Assembly (NCBI RefSeq): GCF_028453695.1
Contig: NC_135773.1
Location: 24,229,782-24,293,781, forward strand
DNA: 64,000 bases
DNA from: Augochlora pura
Lineage: Eukaryota; Arthropoda; Insecta; Hymenoptera; Halictidae
Direction: 5' to 3'
The position numbers and the translations under genes were made by a program. This document shows positions 12,356 to 25,400 of this stretch, in pieces; position 1 is the first letter of the stretch, and each line of letters opens with the position of its first letter. The notes below the pieces were generated by a model. It did not search any database and was not told where the DNA came from. It saw nothing but the letters and a program-made list of their open reading frames with translations.

Positions 12356-13538
12356 TCCCGATGCAAAAGAGGGTGAATTTTCCCTGGCTGGTATCGCGCA
12401 ATCGCATCCTTGATATTAATGTAATTTTATACAAATATTCCGGACAAAAGCGTAACCCCGGGATCACCGTGAACGAAATTAGAAAAGGAATCTCGCTGCG
12501 GCACAATGCCGGGATATTCCCGCGATATTTTTCGACACACTAACGATACTTCGAAAAGTTGGCAACATTCGGTGCAACCGAAAATTGCCGAAACACAATA
12601 GAAACTACCTACGCGTATTCCTCGCGTGCCCATTCAAATTCCGCCGCTGATAACTTCGTGCACGGTACATCGCGCTGCTATTTCATTGATGGTGATTATA
12701 ATTATACGCCTTGAGAGATATAATAGCGACGTGTCGGTAAAATTTTCGCTAATTACATCATTTAGACGCGCTCCGCTGTCTGAAAATCACGGCGCCGTTG
12801 AATTACGGGAACTGTTGGATCTAAATATTTTACAAAATATTATCGTCGTCAATATTTCATAGAAACATCGTACAATGTTTAAAATAATTTTCTAATATCT
12901 TATGTTGTCATTAAATTACGGTTTCTATTATTTTCTCAAAATTGATTTGGACATCTGTTTAATCAGTTGCATTGCTGCGCGTTTATTTGCATGAAAATTG
13001 AACAATCGACGACGCGACGGTCGAAAACACAGTTCGACGCGACGACTCGATGCATTCCGGGCCGCCGTTAAAACGTCTAGCGCTGTGAACGCAACAGCGA
13101 CAATGTAACGTCCGAGAATGTCTGTCGAGTCGCGCCGGAACGGTTCGACGGGGATGGAATAGTTGGAACTCCCGGGCAAGTTTAAGTACGTTTAAGTAGT
13201 AATTAACGGTTTCCTCCGACTGTCGATACCTTCCCGTTTCCCCAAACTGTGGCAATTTCGACCCGACGGTTATTCGTTTCGCAGCGTCGTAGAAACTACC
13301 GGGGACAGATTGTGTTCTTGCGAGACGACGTCTGAAGTCGGTCGTCGCGCAAGTGTTACAGTTACCGCAGCCCCCCAAATCTCCTTGTCGAGTGTTTCAG
13401 GACCTCACAAGTACATCATTATGCGCGTTTCTCCCTTAATTTTGTCCTTCACCCGGCGCGTCATGCACTGGTTACGTGTTCTCTGTGCCTCGATGCGCGC
13501 CGATAAGTGCTGAATATAGACGCGCGCGTAGCTTTACG

Positions 13539-13560
13539 ACACACACACACACACACGCAC
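13539..13560. repeat. (AC)n microsatellite
   Basis: About ten AC dinucleotides with one GC interruption at the right end. Confidence 0.9.
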
Positions 13561-13972
13561 GCAACTCTAAGAACGATTCAGAATTCTCAGCTGCCGCGAA
13601 CAATGGGTCCCCCGTCATATTTGGGTTAAAAATATATTTCTGCAGATAGAGAGGAGCGGTATTTATTATTTATTTCTTAGATATATTTTTTCAGGTGGAA
13701 TAGATTGTATACGAAATAATGGACCCATTCGATAAAAGATTTTGTTGCGTAACGAGTAGCCGAATGAACGAGGACAATATAATTGCGACAAGCGCAGCGT
13801 TTAAAGATTTATATTACACCGTGGGTGGAAGAAAGCGCAACAAGAATTCGATTGTTCGAGCTCGCCGGTTAAGTGCTCTTAAATATTTCTGTTTCCAATC
13901 TCAAAGCCGCCGCTTTGTAACACTCTTAATTAGATACTCGGCGTGGATGTACATTGCTACCTGTAAATGTAC

Positions 13973-13976
<4 letters not shown>

Positions 13977-14016
<40 letters not shown>

Positions 14017-14056
14017 GTATATACATACATACATACATATACATATCGTATATATA
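13977..14056. repeat. (AG)n followed by (ATAC)n microsatellite
   Basis: An AG run to about 14015 is followed by ATAC tetranucleotides and TATA-rich sequence. It produces spurious ERER/RERE and SLSL frames. Confidence 0.95.
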
Positions 14057-16066
14057 CCGTATCCCAAGAGTGCCACTGCATATATTCGATTCTGTCGAAT
14101 TACCAACGGAATATCGTGCCCAAAGTCGAACGTTATTCTCACGACGGTTGATTTATCGGTATTATTAATACCAGGATAATATTACGTGATACGGACCGTT
14201 AAAACCGACGTTAAAATCCGCTTCCAATATTGCCGCTTAAGGCAGATACAGGTGCGCGCGATGATCGATGAGCGTAATCCTATTGCGAATCCTTTAAAGC
14301 TTCCCTCACCCTCCCCCCTCCCCTCTTCGCCGCCGCGTCACTGCTCCGAGCTCCGAAAGTTTTCGAATCCGCTCACGACAAAATTGCAGATATTAAAACC
14401 GCGTACGTATAAGACGTTGCTAAACGGCGGGTTAAGGAAACGATATCCCCGCGGAATTGATTTCTGCCACGATTTCCCGTTACGGCTTGCGGCCACGGCT
14501 TATCCGGGGAGAGGGGATTCGACGCTCCGCACTACCGAATTCAGAAGAATCGTGACATTTATTGCCGGCAACGATCGCTGAATACCCAATTAAACGGCGC
14601 ACGATATTTCGCACATGTCAGTTGGAAGCGCGAGCTCGAATGTCAAACGGTGTTTAATGAAAAATATAAAATTGGAAATATTCGTTCGCACGCCGATTGA
14701 TTTTACGCGAGCGTTTTCGCTCCTTAGGTACGCTCGAATTGTTTAGAATATTTTCGTTGCTATAGGTCTAATTACATGTTCGAAGCTGAGAATATTTGGC
14801 GCAAGCCTTCGGGACAAGATCTGCAAGGCGTTCGGCTTAATTTCGCTCTTCATTGTTTATAGAGTGTTCGAGCTAAAACATTTGCGTTCGCTTTGGTCGC
14901 GGCGTTTCGCGGACAGAATAGAACCAAGTGCGAAATGTTAACGCTTTCAGGGAGTAATGAAACGTGTCGCTTATTACGCTGATGTACTATTCGGAACCGG
15001 TTGGTTTCTCGGTATTAAAACTTTGTCCCGTGTTCATCATGTTAAAAGCCGCTTCGTCTCGTCACGCAATCTTTAAATCAAGGTGTCCCGCGTGCTTCGC
15101 CGACGAACAGAACACGGCTGAAGTTCGATCATCCGGCGGCGCGACACGTAAAACAATGCGACAAATTGAATCTTTATCGACGACGAATCGTTGATATAAA
15201 ACGCAAGAAAAATTGCCGGGCCGCATGGGTCTGCTTGCTCCACGAAATCCCCGTGTCCGAAAGAGTTAACCGCTCGCGTCGGCGAAGACCGTCAGCCTCC
15301 CCGAACGCTGTTGTCATTATTGTCGGCGATTCCGTAGCCGGGCGGTATTCTTTAACGATTTCGTCGGAATAACAAGTGGCCTCATCAAGGCTTCGCGAGA
15401 TGGCACAGCGATACGGTTCGAGGGGAGACCTTTGAAATCCGCGTGGGAAGTTTAGTCTCGATCGGGCTTCGAGCAGAGCCAACGATTTCTCCCAGTATAG
15501 AGAATAAAGAATTCCGAACTACGGAGGCAACGAGCCCGAAGAAAATCATTATAACACAACTTTCAAATCCCGCGGGATCCCTCTATGCTTCAACTCCCGT
15601 GAAAAGATTTTTTCTCCGGCGACGGGGGAAACGATCGGGAAAGAAAGGAGATCCCGTGGAAACTTCTCGTTACATCTCTCCCGGCGAGTCGGTGCGGCGT
15701 TACGTGTTTGTTCGAAAGCAACGATATCCACGACAACAACTACTTGACAAAGCGAATCGAACACGGGCACCCGATCTCTCCTACCACGGCTACGCAGACA
15801 CACAGAGAAATAGAGAGAGAGAGAGGGGAACTGCTTTGTGCCGTGCATGTCCGAATGTTCCTTGGTACAAGCATCCCCGGCTCGACTTTTCCGCGTCTGC
15901 CGCTGCCGGCTGAACGAGAGGAGAAACGGGGCAACGAGGCGGAACGCAAATGTCTTCGTTCAACCTTATGAAATGTACTCGCGGAATCCGTCAGCCGCTC
16001 TGACACGGAACAACGAGGAGCGGCAAGAATTCTACGTGGCGAGCGTATCGAAACGCCTACGGTTTA

Positions 16067-16098
<32 letters not shown>

Positions 16099-16377
16099 TG
16101 CCCGCCGTGTGCGACACGCCCGATACGTTCAATTACCTAGCCGACTTTCACTATTGCCGCGAGAGCCATTTCGCGCGACGTATATTTAAACGCCGCGGCG
16201 TTTAAACCAGTCAACAGCGGTGTCCATAAACAACCGAAAATTGGAGAACGTCGACGCGCCGTAAAAATCGCGCGCGTCGGCCGAATAATATAAAGTACTC
16301 GTGGGATTAAAAAGAAGCGAATTTTAATCAAAAGTCACTGTAATTGAAATCAATTTTCTCACTGGGCATCCAGATCT
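14057..16377. other. Non-coding stretch
   Basis: No gene recognised. A plus-strand frame at 14186-14581 has mixed composition with a proline/serine low-complexity centre and no splice context. A short AG tract lies at 15810-15826. Other frames here overlap on both strands. Confidence 0.4.
16067..16094. repeat. (GTC)n microsatellite
   Basis: Nine GTC triplets in tandem, read as polyarginine or polyserine in spurious frames. Confidence 0.95.
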
Positions 16378-17080
16378 CTGGGATTAATAATTAGACACTC
16401 TACAGACTTCAAAAATCTGACCATCCTAAAAATTCTTTACTCGTCGCTGATTCTCCCCCATCTTCAATATGGCCCCTCCATTCACAAATATCACAAATAT
16501 GGAATCCTCACCAACAGTGTTGTATCAATAAGTTGGAAACAATTCAGCACAAATTCTTGAGATTCGCTTCATTTCAAATTGGAACACCCATACCTTGTTA
16601 CTCACACCATTACGAACCTATCCTCAATACCATGAACACGAGTACACTCGAACAAAGAAGAACTGTGGCAGACATTCTTTTCATTTTTAAAATTATTAAC
16701 CAAATAATCGATTGTCCATCCATTCTAGAACTAATGAAACTAAAGGTTCCTGCTAAAGCAATACGGTCAAAAGAATTATTTCACGTGGATTACTTTAAAA
16801 GCAATTTAGGATCTCAGAATTGTATAACGAGAGCATTACGAACAGCAAACAAACTTAGTCCAAAAATCGACTTCTTTGGCCATTCATTGAGCCAATTTAC
16901 AAAGGCAGCAACTCTAGCCATTAAAACACATACTCTGCAATTAATTCACGACACACTCTTATATTATGATTTCTAATTTATATTATTCAAATGTATTCCG
17001 GACTATATATATATAGAACCTCTATGTAACACAAAAGGGTTTTACTAGTCCGTTAATAAAGAATAATAATAATAATAATT
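16378..17080 (+). mobile_element. 5'-truncated non-LTR retrotransposon (LINE), reverse-transcriptase C-terminal end
   Basis: The conceptual product matches the region just after the reverse-transcriptase catalytic core of jockey/CR1/I-like LINEs. The first part (16378 to about 16530, one frame) reads LGLIIRHSTDFKN, then LKILYSSLILPHLQYG, the usual 'LG-I-R...LK-LY-SLV-P-LEYG' pattern. The second part (16533-16976) is in another frame and reads LETIQHKFLRFASFQ, then EQRRTVADILFIFKIINQII, CPSILELMKLKVPAK and, near the end, the D-F-SL-F block. This frame change shows the copy is dead. There is no polymerase core, endonuclease or ORF1, so it is 5'-truncated, as expected from target-primed reverse transcription. 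After the stop (16974-16976) come about 85 bp and an (AAT)n tract at 17062-17080, consistent with a simple-repeat 3' tail like those of I-type elements. The clade within LINEs is uncertain. Confidence 0.88.
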
Positions 17081-17490
17081 TTGGAATATCGAGAATTCGA
17101 AAGTTAAAATTTTGCGTCCGCTTCGATTCATTGCGTAATTTTCTTTATATCGGCGTACAGCATGATTTTCTTGAAAGGGATTAATGAGGCACATCGAAAT
17201 TTCTCTCGTTCTACGGATCGCTGTGTATACGTAGTATCCCATGGTCACGTTCCACGGTGCATACAGCTATCCACAACAATAAATTAGTTAGAACGCTCTC
17301 TATACTAATTTTATGAGACCAGCGTCACTTTCGCGAGACATTAGGGGTGCCTTGCAACCTGTCGGTTAGGCGAAACTTTCGGTTTAGCGTAATTTCCTCG
17401 AACACAAGGTGCGCGCACCGGCCCGTTTCCCAACAAACTTGCCTCATATGTTCAACAGGTCACTAAACTGTTAGTCAATTATATTTCTAA

Positions 17491-17826
17491 CAATGGATTC
17501 GGCTTAAGAACATTGACGCAGCGAGTACAATGCCGTCGACTTTATCCCATACGCATGCCATATGGGATAACAAAATCAAACAGCTATCAATTGTCCAAAC
17601 AAAATGGCGCGCTTGAGACGAGGGCATCCAGCATGATCCGATAAAAATTCCGTGCGTATTTATAGATGGGTTTAAAGATTGGACGCTCGTGACTTCGACT
17701 AGAAAACGAAGCGACGTGCCAGCTGACTTTTTAACGTTGACGGAACTGAAAGTTTCATCGAACAGCGTCGAAAACACACATCCGACAATGTACTACGGAA
17801 CACAGAACTGTCATCTACATCTTTAA
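17491..17826 (+). other. Coding-like frame with one stop, family unknown
   Basis: The frame 17491-17826 has 41 codons, a TGA at 17614-17616 and 69 more codons. It is rich in W, D, K and N (for example CVFIDGFKDWTLVTSTRKR), unlike the chance frames around it. The minus strand is also open for 96 codons over the same DNA, so the signal is weak. It lies about 400 bp after the LINE tail and could be another transposon remnant. Confidence 0.2.
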
Positions 17827-20059
17827 TCCTCTATGCTCCGGTGACACTTTTAGGTCACGTAACGACACTTCGCCAAATAATTTTAGTTTCCTCGCAAGAC
17901 GACGTCTTAACTATATAAAGTGTCGCTCGCCAGCATCGGCGATCTGAAATATCAATGCAAATACCTCGCACAAATAAGATCATCTCCATAGAAGCATACC
18001 CGTCGTCCGAATATGGTCGACGCAGCCACGAACGTGTTAAAGAATAAAAGAAAGTTTCGCGCCTAATCTGCAAACGTAGATCGCGATTACGCGACGATTA
18101 CGAACGGCCCCGAGGCGACGAGCAAGTTGCAGCTCGCCGAAAATAAGAGCAAAACGTTCGGGGAATATTACCGATTTATCGCGGCGCGTCGCCTCAATAA
18201 ATAGCGGACTATAATTCTTAAAATCGTAATGAAAGCTCCGCCGGGCCTGGGCCGTGCCAATTCCCAACTTGCCCCGCCCCCCCCCCCCGACGCGAAACGT
18301 CTTTGATGGAAAGCTGCAATTGAAAGTTCGCGGAGTTACGAGATAAAGCCGGATAGAGGGGGGTAAAAGGGGGAGGTGGAGGGGAAACGTTGGAAAAGCG
18401 AGACAAGAATTCCAGATCTGACGCACCTATTTACGAGCGTTTGTTTGGGGGGGGGGGGGGGGGGGTTCGGGGAGAGAGGGCCGAATGAGGGGGCGAGAAA
18501 GAAGGGATCAACTTGTAAATCGCATTACCGCGCGATCGCGACGCCGCCGGGCCGGCCGGCTAAGGAAACGTTTGATCCTTAAAACTGCAAAAACCCAGCG
18601 AGGTCTATTTCACTTGGAAAACGGAAATAAGTACGGCGGGAGGGGGGCAGGGGTGGGGGCAGGAGATGACGCTCGCGAGGGGTGCCCGTGAAATCGTTTA
18701 AAATGTTTCATCGCCGCTCGTCGGAGATTATCGCAACCAAAGGGCGGTGAAACGAGTTTGTTTGTCCCCCGCCTCCACGAGAGGAACGAGATCAGAAAAA
18801 TAACGACCTCGAAATGGGTTTCTGCCAATTTGCGAATCAACTGCGAGATAATACGGAATCGCCGACACAATCGAGAGGTGTTCCCCGATCGGGGGTTGTT
18901 GCTTGTTTGCCACTTTGCGCGCCGTGTCATGCATATGTAAGCGACACGATTTCGTCGGGCTTTAGCGATTAATTTTCGTGTGGCTCTGTATCGAGAGCAA
19001 TTACGATGGGTTGTCCAAAATTTGGGGATGTTCGTGCAAAAATTTAGGGAAATTTTTTTTGCAGTATCTAAAGCTTTAACGGAGAAATTCCCACGATAAT
19101 TAATCTTTTGGCTTACGCAAACAGCTTATAAATTTAACGCGTACACGTCTCGGTTGCCGTTTTGCTCTCGCCTCTGAAAAGATAAACAATTTCAACAGGC
19201 GTTTCTGTGTTTTTAATTTTCAACGTTAACTCGCGTTCGTCGCGGCGCGAAGCGATTAATTCGCTACGGTCGTCAAATAGAACCGAATAAAAGGGAATTA
19301 TAGCGAAAAGTACACATGTTCAGAGCTAAATGATGTGATCCGTTTACTTGGGAAATCGAATTTGCTCGTAATTTGCACTCGTCTGCAGCTTCCAATAAAC
19401 TGTCGCCTCTTTGTAAATTTACCTACAAATTCCGGCGACTGATTGTGTGCGAAAATGCGTATAAAGACAAATTCTGTCGCGGTGACATCTTTTGTCAACC
19501 GAGAGAATGGTTCACGGGATTGGACGAGTTTATCTATTTTACTTTTTTTTTAATCTTCAGCCGCGCGATACGCGGCAACAATCGATGGAGAAGGTGCTGG
19601 ATTTAAACTGTAATTTGTTTTCAGAAAATCGGAAAATTTCAAAAGCCTGCGCGCGTATTTGTAATCGGCGAACGATTGAAAAAGAATTTCATGGAACAGA
19701 AATAAAAGCTTGGCATCGGTTCCAAAATGAAAATTGAATTCTAAAATCGTTGCAGATTGTTAAATGAAAAACTCGACGCGATGAGCGAGAGAGAACTGTT
19801 TTACGGTGATAAAGGGTGCAGTTTGCGTTACCACGTTTCTACATTTTGTTCACGCTTGAGCGTAGAGTAAACAACCGCTTAAATACATGAAACAATATTA
19901 ATAGTTTCCATTAAGATTATTAATGCGATGGATAGCATTACCTGCAGTAGTTGTACTAAATATACGCATCATTTGCAAACAGCAATGCTTCGCAATAAAA
20001 TAGTACTAGCTATTCATTTAGAAACAATTTATGAAAATGGAACTCTGTATTCTATTATT
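17827..20059. other. Non-coding stretch with C and G homopolymers
   Basis: C12 at 18277-18288 and G19 at 18447-18465 lie in GC-rich DNA with G-rich blocks at about 18636-18665. AT-rich after 19000. No gene recognised. Confidence 0.45.
18447..18465. repeat. G19 homopolymer
   Basis: Nineteen consecutive G followed by TTCGGGGAGAGAGGG. It has strong G-quadruplex potential on the plus strand, and its exact length is likely unreliable in the assembly. Confidence 0.95.
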
Positions 20060-20181
20060 AACGAAAAATGGTGACCAATGAGAAGCAAGTGTTGTTGATG
20101 CGAAACTAGGCTCCGCCCGCTCGTTGGCTCGTCCGTCTCGCCCTAGCAGAGCTCGCTTCTTACTGGTCATTGTTTTTCATT
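20060..20181. other. Imperfect foldback: 27-bp inverted arms around a GC-rich core
   Basis: Arms at 20060-20086 and 20155-20181 are inverted copies, with 21 of 27 positions matching and all six differences being transitions. They contain GACCAATGAGAAGC and its counterpart GCTTCTTACTGGTC. The 68-bp core holds CTCCGCCC, a GC-box-like motif, and the flanks CTAGG/CCTAG. It could be a small inverted-repeat transposon or a CCAAT/GC-box promoter-type element. No TTAA or other clear target duplication flanks it. Confidence 0.5.
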
Positions 20182-20790
20182 GATAAGAGCGATACTTGGA
20201 CGAGTCTTGCTCCATCATATATCTATTCGCTGTAATTAGTACAGACATCCTAGCCACGGCAATATGACGATAATCCGACGGCGGGCGAATTTTCGCGTCC
20301 CCAATGGTTGCTTTCTGTTCATCATCGGTTTCTTTTAATCTCCTTCGGGTTCCTTTTACTCGTTACTCCCGTAGCCGGCCACGGAAATGCTTGAAATTCG
20401 GGCCGAAGTTTGACGAGAGTTCGCGAAGCTCCGAGTGAAGTTGCCGGTACCGAAACTTTCGAGTTTCGAAGCCGTCATTAAAGTTAAAGTGAGTTTTTTG
20501 GGGACACGAGTGACTCCGTGGCACGCGAAGTTTACATTCTGTAACGTGAGAAGTCTACCGAGTGATTTTAATGTAACAAGAGTGACACGCCGTCTGATTC
20601 CGTAATTAACGAGTGGCTAATTGCGAGTGATCCCGGGCAACTGAAATAATCGCCTGTGTCAGCCGACTTTGGGGCTATAGTTACCGAACAATTGAACATA
20701 CCACATTACAATACCGTTCTTCTATTCTTACCGTTTCGTTCAGCTCTGAGAGCTTACTTAATTATTATCAAGCGTCGACGAGCGCACTTG

Positions 20791-20860
20791 TATTATATAT
20801 ATTAAATTTAAATATATATATTAAATTTAAATATATTACATTAAATATATTAAATTTAAT
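20791..20860. repeat. AT-rich tandem repeat (TATATATTAAATTTAAA-type)
   Basis: Two near-identical copies with a 19-bp period (TAAATTTAA at 20803 and 20822) and a third, looser copy at 20851. Composed almost only of A and T. Confidence 0.8.
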
Positions 20861-22397
20861 AAGTATGTTATATTTGTTTATCATACTAATCAATAAATAC
20901 TCCGACGTTTAATTGAGTATTCAGACATCGTAACCTTGACACGACCCTGATATTAAACTAGTACGCGCTGTTAATTACTGTTCCAATCTACTTGCTAATA
21001 TCAGGATCATAACCGCGATTCGAGGCTTCTCGGATGATAACCACCCTAATAACTGCCGCGGCAATGATACATTTCGCGGCAGCACCGACTGTTTCGATAT
21101 TTCACCCGAATGTATCCGTTCCCGAAAAACAAAACTTTTGTTTCTGGTTTTCACGGCGCGCTTCCGTATTCGTGACAACCGTCGAGGCTATACAGTTGGA
21201 ACAGTTTCCCGAATATTATGCCTCTCCATTCGTCTGCCCTATTGACTGCGCTATACATATAGGTAGGTGCATTGCAGGCAGGTAATATATGACCGTGTAC
21301 ACATCATGGATCATGAGTCACAACCCAAGAATTAGTGGATCTATTAGGTCGCCTGATTAAGTGTGCAGCGGCACTAGTTTACAGCTGCCTCGAAGTCAAA
21401 TGTTCTGGGGGAGGCGAACGTCTTTTTCCACGTCTCTTTATTTAATCGATGAAGTTCAGAGACATTTATTAAATATAAAGTTAATATGACAACTTATTAA
21501 ATATATAGTTAGTTTAATTAAGTAGTACGTTGATTTAATTCTTTATTTGAACGACGAGCAGACAGCATGCGATGCACCTTGCAATGTTCTTCGCGTATAT
21601 GTTATACCATGTTTCTCCCTCCAGCGGTAAGGTACTATTTTCCTAATTCAGCTGACAATCTGTGATGAATGCAGACAGAAAATGGTGAAACATTATCTGC
21701 TGAATTTCTCAGAAATTTAATGCAATCACAAACCAAAAGAATTGTATTTAATTTCAACCCGATCGAAGGTAATCCCTAATACCCTAAAGAGTCGATAAAA
21801 ATCAAATAAAACGTAATAATAATTCCAGATGAAGCACAGGCTTTATCCAACACTTGCAAGAATCGATAAATTTAATTTAGTTGAAAAATTTGTTATTAAA
21901 AGCACTCGATAAAATAACCTTTCCATATAGAGGTATAGAGACGATTTTTATCCAGGTACATCATTATCGAGCAGATTTTCCATCAAACATCATTTCAATT
22001 CATTCGACGCATCTCGCAGGATTATAAATCTAAGTACGTCCTTAAAATTAATATATATGAAACCGTTGACGTACGAACATTTCGCATGAAACAATCTGCG
22101 ATCCTCGCGAGAGGGAACGCGGTGCCATTACGCGATGAAAAACCATTGGGCTTACGTTTCGTTTAAAAGTTTCCATCGGGGAAGGGAGATCACGGTCTTC
22201 AAACGAACGCGTACGACGTGTACGAGTAATTCCGTATCGCGTCGTCGCGACTAATTAGCGCATTCTCGCGATAAATGCAATATTCTGGCGCAACTGTTGA
22301 ATTGCTCGGATCCGACGACGCGATTGTGCAGTGGTCACGATTCGGCGATCCTTTCACCGATTCCGGGTTGTCTCTCTGTGTGTTGGGTCCGGCCAGG

Positions 22398-22437
22398 CTC
22401 TCTCTCTCTCTCTCTCTCTATCTCGCGCGCGCGCGCG
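22398..22437. repeat. (CT)n then (CG)n compound microsatellite
   Basis: About eleven CT units, a short TATC break, then alternating CG. Confidence 0.92.
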
Positions 22438-25400
22438 GGAAGATGAATCCAACAGATGACTGTCAGGCAGCGCAATATCATCATCGAAACATTGACAGAG
22501 CTCTATTATACCCGGGCAATATTTCCGGAGCGGATTGCTTAGCCGCCTGTCCGCCGTGCGACGCGAGACGAGTCACGCGCGGAATTTTAATCAATTGTGT
22601 CCCCGCTATCAAATTAATCGCCCGGCAAATTAGAATAGGTTGATAATGCACGGACCGCGGGCAAATTATGAATAATGATCGTATTTAAATATACGAAAGA
22701 GACGGGTCACCGTGCGAACACTCTTCCACGAAATTAGAACTGCGATCTTGCGATACAGCGCTCAAAAATCCAAAGACGATCCAACCTGTATTAATAGAAA
22801 ACAATTTGTATATACTAACAAATATATAATATCGATATCCTTTACTGTCACAAGAATTCATGAGATTCGCTGGCTTTAAAATGCATAAACTAGAAAGCGC
22901 GTGATTCGAGCCATAATCGTCGAATATCACGCGAATGAATAAACCCATCGAAAGCAATGTTCTTATTTAATAACGTTGTCACCTGGCAAGAAGTTCGATC
23001 AATTCGCGAGATTTGAGGCAGCGCCGATGCTCGTTCGTCGAACGACGATATTCGACTGCCGCGTGCGTCGACCGTCGACCGACAGTCTGTAAAATAAATG
23101 CCCGTTACCGCTGCTTAATTTTTCACGCGGCGGAACAAGGGGCGTAATGCGCGTCGCGCATTACGGAATGTCCCGCGTGCTAAATGTCAAACAAATCTCC
23201 CGATAATTGTTACGGCTGCCGAGTGAATTGGAGAACCAGAGTGATGGGAGTAGGAGGAGGGGCGCGGGGGTGAGGGAAGGGCAGGGAACGATGATAATTG
23301 ACGAGCCGTGTTGAAAACGAGTAGAGCGCCATAATGAATGAGGCAAGCACTGCGCCCCGTCGATGTTAATAGCTTTTTCTGATTCATAGGGGAGGACTGT
23401 TCTATCCCCACCCCCTCCTCCCTCCCCCCAACGTTCTTTTTATTATCGACAGCTGAAGGACTTCTTGTGCCCGTGCCAACGGTTTATGCGGTAAACGATC
23501 GCGTATATACGGTCGGCCACACAAGAGCGCGCCCTCGATAGCTGCGAAGAAACGAATTCAATGTATAAGGTTTACAGATAGGCTCGAAAGTGTATTTAAT
23601 ATCGAGCGAGTATCTAGCGTGAAATACAGCGAATGATATCCGTGTAATGTCTTACTACAGAATAAACGTAGAATTCGTATCGAAATAATAAGTTACGCGT
23701 AGTAACAAGGTAAATACACGAATTCGCAAATACATTCGAATCTTCATCCATTGGTCCATTTGTCTTACAAATGAGACGTATGCTACGAAAAAATGAAAAA
23801 AGCAAGCGCGTTTAAGCGAATTGTGGGGTCGGCGCTGCGATATTAGAAATTCCTGACATTGCTGTCCATTGGTGGGGAATGCAATTGGTTACGTTTCTCA
23901 TTTGTTTCAAAGTTCAACTCCCGCGGGTATCTGTAAGCTCATAATGCATATACGCGTAATGAGATAAGTCTTGACTTTAGCTCGTACATTTTCGTCTAAT
24001 AAATAGCAGCGCATATAACAACAAATATCAATCTCGCCGTATAATTTTATAGTTTAATCGTTAACATTGGAAAGCTTGCGCCTTGTATAAATACGACGAG
24101 GCTTTCGTGTTGACAAATCGACTTCACTTTATCGAATTGTGATCGGACAAAGAGGCGGGGAACCGCGAGCGTGCGCGATGATAATGGAAAGTTCTCCTAA
24201 CAGCGCTTCAAATAATTATCGTACAGGCGAGCATAGGATTGGCCCAATGTACACGTTACAATTTTGCGATGCACACTATTGGCACTGTAGATATCATTTT
24301 GAATATCTCTGGTGGAACGCGATACGATTCGCCGATACCGCGGCAATATCACACGCTAATATTGTATTTCTCCTTTTCTGTGTAAATAATGTTACGGGTT
24401 TCCCGTGTTTGACTTCTCCTAGTTCGGATTCCTAAATTCGTAGAAAATTCGAACGTCGGATGCGATCGAAAGTGGACGTTCTCTTTAGAATGAAACATAA
24501 CCAAATTAATTCTCGCGACAGTTATAAAAATACCTGGTCAAGTGTCGCAAAAATAAAGCACGCAATTAAATCGAAAAGATACAAGATTGAAGATAATTTC
24601 TCCGGAGTATGTTCTTGAGCGAGAACATTGAGAAAGGATGAAACTCTTCGCACATTTTTTAGTTTCACCGTCGCCCGTTCGCCGCTCGTCTTATAAAACT
24701 TTCAAGCACCACTGCATGCGGTACGGTGCAAACGGTATGCTTCCTCGGACTTGACTCTTTGAGGCACAGAATTTCATAGAATAAATAGATCCGCGGAAAT
24801 TTGGTTGCGCTTCAAATTAATAGTTGCAAGCAATAAAGCAATACCAATTCCTAATTAATTTGACTCCCACCCCTATTACACAAAGCAAATCGGTGCTATT
24901 AAAATCGAATAGAACCAATCGAGCGACGAATCGTGGATTCGAAAGGACTTCTTTCCCCGGGGCTGCATACAAATCAACAAGTGCAGATAAATACGCGGCC
25001 ATCGACGGCAGCACAAACCGCCGGGCGATGCCCATTTACCCGCTCGCAATTGGTTCTCGACGGGCATCCGGTTATTGATACCGTTGCGTGAGCTTTAAAT
25101 TAAGCTAATACCCGATCGAAACAAAAACGGCCGCGGCAGCGTCGGCGGCGGGGGTTGCGAGGGAGGAGATAGGAGCTCGGGCGATAGAAAACGAATTACT
25201 TTAAAGTTAAAGACCCGTGAGGCTCGTAATTCGTACGGTCGGACGTTTAAAGTCCCGAATCCAATGAGGAGTTCTCTACAAAGTACAATTTGATGGCCCG
25301 GTTAATTTCTTCGAGTTTATCGCCTCTCCGCCCCCTCCACCCTACCGCCCCCGGTTCATCGAGTCGCGCGAAGATTCGGTAAAACGGTGGCGCGGATCTC

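Larger units (their letters stand above)
11341..13976. other. Non-coding stretch
   Basis: G-rich (GGTGGCGG, GGAGAGG) at about 11455-11500. AT-rich after 12000. A plausible acceptor (TTTTTTCAG at about 13695) precedes an ATG at 13719 (MDPFDKRFCCVTSSRMNEDN...), but no clear donor or family follows. I do not call a gene. Confidence 0.4.

Noticed and set aside
13719..14168. ATG after an acceptor-like TTTTTTCAG, frame of 149 codons
   Set aside because: Half of the frame is AG and ATAC microsatellite. The first 60 codons match no family and have no clear donor.
21262..21285. GGTGCATTGCAGGCAGG, resembling a microRNA with seed TGCATTG
   Set aside because: The bases after the seed differ from the known miRNA and no flanking hairpin arm is visible.
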